A DNA stretch of 9,910 bases from an uncultured Clostridia bacterium (GTDB lineage: Bacteria; Bacillota; Clostridia; Christensenellales; UBA1242), in contig CALWII010000064.1 of the NCBI GenBank assembly GCA_944380695.1, positions 1 through 9,910 of the forward strand, read 5' to 3'. Within the stretch, counting starts at the first letter, position 1. Every line of letters begins with the position of its first letter. Of this stretch, positions 4,993-9,910 are shown one piece after another. The translations under genes and the position numbers were made by a program. The notes beneath the pieces are model-generated. The model saw only the letters and a program-made list of their open reading frames with translations. It did no database searches and was not told the origin of the DNA.

Positions 4993-6981
4993 ATGAAAAA
5001 GTTTTTTGGTGATGCAATCATATTTGCCATTGTATTCGCTTTGCTAGGTTATGGAATAGGAGTCTTAATAGAATTTTTAATAAATGGATTAGCTTGGTCA
5101 ATGGATTTGTTTTCAGGGGCGATTGCTTTTGTAGGGCTTGTTTTGGGAGCTATTCTAGGAGTATGCTTCGCTGGTATGAATATCTCAAGAAGAATAAAAA
5201 AAGCACCGTCGAAAGGCAAGACAGCAACAGGGCAAGAATTTGAATTGCACTTTGACGCTCGGTTTTGGACGAGACAAGAAATTCTTAACGACAAATTTAT
5301 TATCAACAGCACTTGGCACACATTGCCAGCATTAAAGAAAACAGGATTGATTTTTAGAAATGAATTGATTGGTTCTAAATACGAAATCAGTATGAAAGAT
5401 GAAACTCATGCACTTATTGTAGGTACTACTGGCACAGGTAAAACTAAATTCCTTTTGGAACCGGCAATAAGAATCTATGCCAGATCTGCTGAAAAACCAT
5501 CTCTCGTTATTGCAGATCCGAAAGGCGAACTATATGAAGCTCATGCTATTGCTTTGCAAAAAGAAGGGTATGATGTTAGAGTTTACGATTTAGACAATCC
5601 ATATATTTCATCCAGGTGGAATCCTATGGAAAAACCATTTTTAACTTATGAACGAGCGATGAATGTTGCAAAAGAGGCGAAAATTTACAGAAATTGCACG
5701 CCAGAGCAAGCAGGCAAAACTCGTATTCCAGGGCATAATTATGGCGATGTGTGGTATGAATTTGATGGCGTAGCTTTTGCTGATGAGGAATCTTTGAACA
5801 GACAGATTAACACCAAAAAACAGCAACTTCTAACCGACACAACAGCAGAACTTAAAGGTATTGTTTCTTCAATATGCCCAGTAACGCCAAATTCAGATGA
5901 TACCATTTGGGAACAAGGCGCACAAGACTTCTTATATGGTATTATGTTGGCTATGCTCGAAGATAGTGCTGACAAGCGCTTGGGTGATAAGAAACTTCGA
6001 CTTGACCAGTTTAATTTTTACAACCTTTATAAAATTGCAAACACAAAAGATCCGAATGATCCAGATAATCCATTCGGACCGTTAAGAAGATATTGTATGG
6101 GACGACCTGTTACATCCGATGTTGGTGCTATGACTATGCCGGTTGTAAACTCTGCACCAACAACAACCAAATCGTATATGTCAGTTCTAGCAGGAAAAAT
6201 CAACAATTTAATGACTGATATGGGAATTTGCTATGCTACTTCAGCTTGTGATATAAAATTTAATGAATTTGTGCAAAGACCAACAGCCTTCTTTATTAAA
6301 ATACCAGATCATAAGAAAGAAAGGCATCCGTTAGCAACGATATGTATCGGTCAGCTTTATAGATCTCTTGTCGACATTGCGAACACTTTGCCAAACAAAA
6401 AATTAACAAGACACGTTTATTTCTTGCTTGATGAGTTTGGTAACTTGCCGGTTATACCAGACTTTGCGACGATGATTACAGTTGCAAGGTCAAGAAACAT
6501 TCTGTTTGAAATAGTTTTGCAATCGTATGCACAGCTTGACACCAAATATGGCAAGGAAGCTGCAGAAACGATAAAGCGAAACTTTAACATACAAATCTTT
6601 CTTGGTACAGAGGATCCAGGCACTCGTGAAGCCTTTTCTAAAAGCTGTGGGGAAATTCAGCTTTTGACTAATGAAGAACAAGTCACGGAGAACAAGGGTA
6701 AAGATGGCGGAGGAGCGTCAATTTCCAAATCGCAACAAAGACACACGAGACCGCTTATCGACCCTTATGAGCTTTCTTTGTTGCCATTTGGTACGATTAT
6801 TGTCAAACTTTTTAGACAAAATCCATATAAAACAAAACCACTTCCGATATTTAAGGCGGATTTTATGACAAAATTTCCTGCACCAGTGGTAAGTACATTA
6901 GGGAACTCATTAAATGAGCAAGTAGTTTTTTATGATATAAATAGAAGAAATATGATAGTCTCTGGTAGACAACTGTTTTAA
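4993..6981 (+). CDS. VirD4/TraG-type type IV coupling protein
   Basis: Type IV coupling proteins are membrane-anchored hexameric ATPases that deliver relaxase-DNA complexes or effectors to a type IV secretion channel. The 662-residue protein has two N-terminal membrane segments (about 8-30 and 40-62), Walker A GTTGTGKT (144-151), the family motif IADPKGELYE (173-182), Walker B YFLLDEFGNLP (476-486), and the ARSRNILFEIVLQSYAQL block (498-515) typical of TraG/VirD4. Residues about 215-300 seem longer than in the usual Firmicute relatives, with an acidic, Tyr/Trp-containing insert before the all-alpha region. The start follows GGAGG. The reading frame is intact and all ATPase motifs are present, so it is probably functional. 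No relaxase, VirB4-like ATPase, VirB6 or integrase gene lies in the window, so it is either an orphan or the edge of a dispersed system. A perfect terminator closes it. Confidence 0.93.
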   Translation: MKKFFGDAIIFAIVFALLGYGIGVLIEFLINGLAWSMDLFSGAIAFVGLVLGAILGVCFAGMNISRRIKKAPSKGKTATGQEFELHFDARFWTRQEILNDKFIINSTWHTLPALKKTGLIFRNELIGSKYEISMKDETHALIVGTTGTGKTKFLLEPAIRIYARSAEKPSLVIADPKGELYEAHAIALQKEGYDVRVYDLDNPYISSRWNPMEKPFLTYERAMNVAKEAKIYRNCTPEQAGKTRIPGHNYGDVWYEFDGVAFADEESLNRQINTKKQQLLTDTTAELKGIVSSICPVTPNSDDTIWEQGAQDFLYGIMLAMLEDSADKRLGDKKLRLDQFNFYNLYKIANTKDPNDPDNPFGPLRRYCMGRPVTSDVGAMTMPVVNSAPTTTKSYMSVLAGKINNLMTDMGICYATSACDIKFNEFVQRPTAFFIKIPDHKKERHPLATICIGQLYRSLVDIANTLPNKKLTRHVYFLLDEFGNLPVIPDFATMITVARSRNILFEIVLQSYAQLDTKYGKEAAETIKRNFNIQIFLGTEDPGTREAFSKSCGEIQLLTNEEQVTENKGKDGGGASISKSQQRHTRPLIDPYELSLLPFGTIIVKLFRQNPYKTKPLPIFKADFMTKFPAPVVSTLGNSLNEQVVFYDINRRNMIVSGRQLF

Positions 6982-7011
6982 AAATTAAACAAACAACAAG
7001 AGATTAAGCTT

Positions 7012-7043
7012 AAAAAAACTTGACCTGACAGTCAAGTTTTTTT
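7012..7043 (+). terminator. Strong intrinsic terminator after the VirD4-like gene
   Basis: AAAAAAACTTGAC (7012-7024) and GTCAAGTTTTTTT (7031-7043) are perfect 13-bp complements around a 6-nt loop. It lies 30 nt after the stop codon and separates the coupling-protein gene from the downstream unknown gene. By symmetry it also works as a minus-strand terminator. Confidence 0.92.
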
Positions 7044-7131
7044 GAGACGTAATTTTTCAAATTTGATTCCAGATTTAAAAGCGAGTAACAAATCATTATG
7101 TTCAATCATACTAAAAGACGAGGTGTGAGTT

Positions 7132-7608
7132 ATGGAATATAATGATTTTACCGTTATGTCTCCTGATGATTATGAGGTTTTAGCAAAAGCATATTCGGAT
7201 TCATTAAAAGAAAAGGGTTTTATTTTTGTTAGGTTGGATAATGAAGGCGAAAAAATTTTAATTGACGAGGTTTTTGATTTATTATTTAAATTAAGGGCTT
7301 CTTATCGTGTGCTAGGCAAGTTTATGGGGGCGGACAAATTTTATAAATTAAACGAAGAGCAACTCGAACTGCTTCGAAAAAAATTTGATTATAAGCATAA
7401 TAGAGGGTTCCGTGTTAATTGGAATAAGACAAAGTGTTTTTTAAATTCAGTAAGTTTAGAAAATAAATTATCAATCAAAATGTTCCTGTTGGCACAAAAA
7501 AGCGACGAGTTTGAGTTTCTCGTCGGTTTAATATTTCAAAGAATGAGATTGTCTGCTGATTTGTATGAAGTCAACAACATTGTTTCCGTACAAACTTTGT
7601 ATAGTTAA
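7132..7608 (+). CDS. Unrecognised 158-residue protein
   Basis: I do not recognise this protein. It is soluble, rich in charged residues and predicted mostly helical, with no signal peptide or membrane segment. Visible points are an N-terminal helix DDYEVLAKAYSDSLKEKGF (12-30), a hydrophobic-acidic stretch DEVFDLLFKL, a basic Lys/Arg/Tyr cluster around 84-101, and one Cys. The start is set by GAGGTG (7120-7125), six bases before the ATG. It follows the VirD4 terminator, so it needs its own promoter; none is obvious in the 88-bp gap. Its stop codon overlaps the stop codon of the convergent Sel1-like gene. It could be a fast-evolving lineage-specific gene, and proximity to the coupling protein is not evidence of joint function. 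The base composition and clean ribosome binding site support a real gene. Confidence 0.75.
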   Translation: MEYNDFTVMSPDDYEVLAKAYSDSLKEKGFIFVRLDNEGEKILIDEVFDLLFKLRASYRVLGKFMGADKFYKLNEEQLELLRKKFDYKHNRGFRVNWNKTKCFLNSVSLENKLSIKMFLLAQKSDEFEFLVGLIFQRMRLSADLYEVNNIVSVQTLYS

Positions 7609-7612
7609 ACTA
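7602..7612. other. Palindrome carrying overlapping convergent stop codons
   Basis: TAGTTAAACTA is an odd palindrome (TAGTT-A-AACTA). The plus-strand TAA at 7606-7608 and the minus-strand TAA at 7607-7605 share bases, so the two convergent coding regions overlap by four nucleotides. No hairpin terminator is visible for either gene. Confidence 0.8.
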
Positions 7613-8165
7613 AAAGATATTTAAGAATCTTTGGCAAAGCATTATCAAGTGCCCTGCGATAATTTCTTAATTTTTCTGATGTGTATTTTACTTCTACGCT
7701 TGGAGTTTCGACAAGCTTTTTTGCTGTAATTTGCAACTCATCGACGATTCCTTCACAAAGTAAATTTCCTAAAACAAACATATAATTTTTGTCGTTTATT
7801 TTATTTTTTTCTATAATCTGCTGTAGTTGATCGTTGTCGACGATTTCTTCAAATGCGTAATTTAGAAAAAACTGAAGTTTTTCAATAGTAAATTCATTTC
7901 CATTTGCGGCTGCCAAAAACGCCCACTGCATATAAAGATCATAATTTGAAGGTATATAATCTTTTACTCCGTTCTTATAATAATAACTCATCACATCTTG
8001 CGCAATAGGATTGCCACTCATTGCTAAAGCCCCAACCTCTGCGAACATATCTGGAAAAGATTTTTTGTATGATTCCGGATGCTCTATGCAGTCGTTTAAA
8101 ACTGTACGCAAAGATGTAAAGCCTCTGAAAGCATCAGATTTAGTGATAAAATTTTCTTGATCCAA
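7605..8165 (-). CDS. Sel1-like repeat protein
   Basis: This is a 186-residue soluble protein. Residues about 42-89 fit the Sel1/TPR-like helical repeat consensus: AEVGALAMSGNPIAQDVMS (42-60) gives the 'A..lG...Gn..AQ..ma' helix, YYYKNGV the turn, and YMQWAFLAAANGN (78-90) the 'A..W...AA..G' helix. Only one or two degenerate repeats are seen. Sel1 proteins are scaffolds for protein contacts, and no partner can be named. The start is TTG at 8165, supported by AAAAGGAG seven bases upstream; there is no suitable ATG. It lies 24 nt downstream of the DUF975-like gene on the same strand, so the two are probably cotranscribed. It may be a cytoplasmic partner of that membrane protein, which is inference from position only. 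Confidence 0.7.
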   Translation of the reverse strand: MDQENFITKSDAFRGFTSLRTVLNDCIEHPESYKKSFPDMFAEVGALAMSGNPIAQDVMSYYYKNGVKDYIPSNYDLYMQWAFLAAANGNEFTIEKLQFFLNYAFEEIVDNDQLQQIIEKNKINDKNYMFVLGNLLCEGIVDELQITAKKLVETPSVEVKYTSEKLRNYRRALDNALPKILKYLLV

Positions 8166-8189
8166 AGTGTTTCTCCTTTTTCAAGAATA

Positions 8190-8906
8190 TTATACCACAT
8201 CTTTTTTTGTTTTTGAAATATTTTTTCTTGTTTTTTTTGATGAATTTAATACCTCATCATAAATTCTAGCCAAAAACACTTGAAACAATGGAGCGCTTGC
8301 TACTACTAGTGTGATTAAAATAGGAATGATGATTAATAATGAGGTTACTGCAGGTGGTACTGAAAAAGCTAAACCTAGCAAAAAGTTTAAGCCCAAACCA
8401 AATGATGCTGCTGCACAAAGCATAACAATCCCAACAAGTGCGACGAGGAGTATGGTGATTCTGTGGCCGTAGACCATTGCTTTGGATTTAGCAAACACAT
8501 CTTTTATTGTGAGATTTGGATCTTCAAAGAATATAAATCCACAAAAGGCACAGTTTAGACCATAAATTAATCCAGGTACTATGAGAAGTAAACCCCATAA
8601 TATTATTCCTGAAATTGTTATTATTTTTATACACAAGGTTTTAATCAAGTGTTTGTAAGGCAAGAAAATACTGTCAAAATCAACAAATTTTCCACGACAG
8701 GTGTTTAGGACATAGCCATATAATCCTATTTGTAAATACGACATAACTATAAAGGCGATTGCAAAACTTATTACAGGAATAAAAAAACCCAAAGCAGTAA
8801 AAATCAATGCGAGCATATTGACCAAAATGAGATCAAACCATTTTCCTTTTGTTTTCTCCATTATGGAGTAATTATCTAATTCTTTAAATTTTTGTTTTAT
8901 TTCCAT
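8190..8906 (-). CDS. DUF975-like integral membrane protein
   Basis: This 238-residue protein has about five or six membrane segments. Its core matches the DUF975 pattern: WGLLLIVPGLIYGLN (104-118) like 'W.lLLiiPGIi...Y', then FEDPNLTIKDVFAKSKAMVYGHR (split here as FEDPNLTIKD at 127-136 and VFAKSKAMVYGHR at 137-149), like the '..P.....eAi..Sk.lM.GhK' segment, followed by further hydrophobic helices and a C-terminal basic tail rich in Lys/Arg/Ser. The family is common in Firmicutes and its biochemical role is not established. ATG at 8906 is supported by AAGGAG seven bases upstream. It is the first gene of an apparent two-gene unit with the Sel1-like gene. The upstream GNAT gene is closed by a terminator, so a promoter should lie in 8907-8960, but I could not assign one. 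Confidence 0.78.
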   Translation of the reverse strand: MEIKQKFKELDNYSIMEKTKGKWFDLILVNMLALIFTALGFFIPVISFAIAFIVMSYLQIGLYGYVLNTCRGKFVDFDSIFLPYKHLIKTLCIKIITISGIILWGLLLIVPGLIYGLNCAFCGFIFFEDPNLTIKDVFAKSKAMVYGHRITILLVALVGIVMLCAAASFGLGLNFLLGLAFSVPPAVTSLLIIIPILITLVVASAPLFQVFLARIYDEVLNSSKKTRKNISKTKKDVV

Positions 8907-8960
8907 AAGATTTCTCCTTAAAAATATTTTGATTAAAAAGAAATCTTTTATGCAAATGTT

Positions 8961-8987
8961 TAATAAAAAAGACCTTGCAGAAAGGTC
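8961..8987 (-). terminator. Intrinsic terminator of the GNAT gene
   Basis: On the minus strand GACCTT (8987-8982) and AAGGTC (8976-8971) form a 6-bp stem with a 5-nt loop and lead directly into TTTTTTATTA. The stem begins immediately after the TAG stop codon, so termination and stop codon are adjacent. Confidence 0.85.
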
Positions 8988-9611
8988 CTAAATATTTTTT
9001 TCGTAATAAATTTGGTATTTTATATTTTTAAATTTGCTTTTTACATCCAGAAGCGTGCTTTCATCGAATTCATCTGTAAGCGCATATTTTAGTTTTACAA
9101 CGGGGCCGATGCTTTCATCGACCAATTGATTGGTTTTGCCCATTGCCTTTTTAAATGCCAAGTATTCCGTTTTATTGTTCATTTTTGCATATAGGAAAGG
9201 TTTGAAGCCGTGTTTGTTAAAAAAGCAAACTGAAGTTTCTGTGGATTTGGATTTGAGGCGTGTGAATTTTTTCTTTTTTGCTTGTTTCATTAATGCTTCA
9301 AGTAAAAGCGTTGCGATACCTTCACCTCTGTATTCGTGTTTTACCGCTAGAATTGGCATAATAAGTAATCCCTTATTATTTTCAACTGTTTGACATATCA
9401 CACAGCCCACTGGTTCATCATCCGTAACAGCAAGAAATTGTATTTTGTTTTTTGTTTGAATATTTTCTATCATAGATTGATATATTTCGGACATAGGTAA
9501 AAAAGCCAACAATTCTGTTTGCGTTGTTTGAAAAAATGAGCCCTTAAAAAAGTTAAAGGCAGTGTGCACTTGAACAAGGTCAGTGATAGGTTCTATCTTC
9601 ACTGTTTTCAT
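8988..9611 (-). CDS. GNAT-family N-acetyltransferase with C-terminal extension
   Basis: GNAT enzymes transfer an acyl group from acetyl-CoA to an amine. In this 207-residue protein the acetyl-CoA motif A is LAVKHEYRGEGIATLLLEAL (89-108), with the pyrophosphate-binding R-G-x-G-x-A loop, and FFNKHGFKPF (130-139) is the usual motif B. Residues 60-90 supply the central strands. After about residue 155 a 50-residue segment with no recognised match forms a C-terminal extension, beyond the usual single-domain length. The substrate is unknown; it could be a small molecule, a protein N-terminus or a peptide. The ATG at 9611 is chosen because AAAGGAG lies ten bases upstream; a TTG three codons earlier is one base from that site, too close to use. 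The gene has its own promoter and terminator and diverges from glmS. Confidence 0.9.
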   Translation of the reverse strand: MKTVKIEPITDLVQVHTAFNFFKGSFFQTTQTELLAFLPMSEIYQSMIENIQTKNKIQFLAVTDDEPVGCVICQTVENNKGLLIMPILAVKHEYRGEGIATLLLEALMKQAKKKKFTRLKSKSTETSVCFFNKHGFKPFLYAKMNNKTEYLAFKKAMGKTNQLVDESIGPVVKLKYALTDEFDESTLLDVKSKFKNIKYQIYYEKNI

Positions 9612-9636
9612 AATAGGCAAGCTCCTTTACGCTTTT

Positions 9637-9665
9637 AGTATAACTTATTTTACAAAAAAAACCAA
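9637..9665 (-). promoter_or_regulatory. Promoter of the GNAT gene
   Basis: On the minus strand TTGGTT (9665-9660) and TATACT (9642-9637) are exactly 17 nt apart. The predicted start near 9630 leaves a leader of about 20 nt containing the AAAGGAG ribosome binding site. Confidence 0.65.
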
Positions 9666-9731
9666 CAATTTAAACACCAAATATGTAATAAACTGGCTCT
9701 TTTATTGAATATCTTAAGTACCTTGTTGTAG

Positions 9732-9759
9732 TTGCTCGTTTTAAAAATTTTAATACTAT
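9732..9759 (+). promoter_or_regulatory. Candidate promoter of glmS
   Basis: TTGCTC (9732-9737) and TACTAT (9754-9759) are 16 nt apart on the plus strand. This would give a leader of about 75 nt holding the hairpin at 9804-9827. Other AT-rich hexamers in the region make this one choice among several. Confidence 0.35.
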
Positions 9760-9803
9760 TTTTTTTGAAAATTTGCTTTCATAATCACGAAACACATATT
9801 TTT

Positions 9804-9827
9804 TTCATACAAAATTTGATGTATGAA
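9804..9827 (+). promoter_or_regulatory. Hairpin in the glmS leader next to the ribosome binding site
   Basis: TTCATACA (9804-9811) and TGTATGAA (9820-9827) form a perfect 8-bp inverted repeat with an 8-nt loop, ending a few bases before AAAAGGAG. It may be an RNA hairpin affecting translation or a DNA operator. It is not a terminator, as no T-run follows. Confidence 0.5.
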
Positions 9828-9841
9828 TAAAAGGAGTTTAT

Positions 9842-9910
9842 ATGTGCGGAATAGTAGGAATAGTTGGTGAATATGATTGTAAAAATTTTGTTTTTGATGG
9901 GTTAGGTAAG
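9842..9910 (+). CDS. glmS: Glutamine-fructose-6-phosphate aminotransferase, N-terminal start only
   Basis: Only the first 23 codons are present, and the frame is open at the window edge. The peptide starts MCGIVGIVGEYD, with Cys2 as the expected N-terminal nucleophile of class II glutamine amidotransferases, followed by NFVFDGLGK, which matches the '..ll.GL..LEYRGYDS' region of GlmS. GlmS makes glucosamine-6-phosphate from fructose-6-phosphate and glutamine, the entry step to peptidoglycan and teichoic acid sugars. AsnB and PurF share the CGI start but differ in the following residues; GlmS fits best. AAAAGGAG lies five bases before the ATG. I see no glmS ribozyme core in the 230 bp upstream, so control by glucosamine-6-phosphate, if any, must work another way. 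Confidence 0.82.
   Translation, partial: MCGIVGIVGEYDCKNFVFDGLGK

Noticed and set aside
9612..9620. Upstream TTG start for the GNAT gene
   Set aside because: It lies one base from the AAAGGAG site, too close for initiation; the ATG at 9611 is better spaced.
9621..9841. glmS ribozyme
   Set aside because: Position is right but the GC-rich conserved core is not recognisable; a covariance search would settle it.
1..9910. CRISPR arrays, tRNA or rRNA genes, insertion sequences, attachment sites
   Set aside because: No regularly spaced repeats, cloverleaf sequences, transposase-like frames or terminal repeats with target duplications were seen.

Overview
The window looks like chromosomal DNA from an AT-rich, low-GC Gram-positive bacterium, probably an anaerobic clostridial-type Firmicute. 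The grounds are strong AGGAGG-type ribosome binding sites, short T-tailed intrinsic terminators, the standard genetic code (TGG for Trp, TGA used as a stop), a lipoprotein signal peptide, a rubrerythrin (an anaerobe's peroxide-defence protein) and a GPH-type sugar symporter. The species cannot be named from the sequence alone.

Layout. On the minus strand, 138-725 encodes rubrerythrin, ending in a hairpin terminator. Divergent from it, 880-1641 encodes a protein that looks like a diverged CYTH domain. Next on the plus strand come a 12-helix GPH/MelB-type transporter (1856-3292, GTG start), a small lipoprotein of unknown function (3445-3936), a GtrA-family membrane protein with a cytoplasmic C-terminal domain that looks ASCH/PUA-like (3978-4811), a VirD4/TraG-type coupling ATPase (4993-6981) closed by a perfect 13-bp terminator, and an unrecognised 158-residue protein (7132-7608). 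The last is convergent with a minus-strand pair: a DUF975-like membrane protein (8190-8906) followed 24 nt later by a Sel1-like repeat protein (7605-8165). A GNAT acetyltransferase (8988-9611, minus) with its own promoter and terminator follows. The window ends with the first 23 codons of glmS, plus strand.

Most genes appear to be separate transcription units; the only convincing operon is DUF975-Sel1. No relaxase, other mating-pore gene, integrase or attachment site accompanies the VirD4-like gene, so it appears as an orphan within this window.

Points most worth a second look: the GtrA plus ASCH-like fusion; its apparently leaderless start directly behind an extended -10 promoter (the transporter may be similar); a pair of related terminator-like repeats carrying a shared 13-mer; the orphan coupling protein with an apparent insertion ahead of its all-alpha region; and the diverged CYTH candidate. 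No gene-free stretch exceeds 300 bases, and no tRNA, rRNA, CRISPR array or insertion sequence was recognised.
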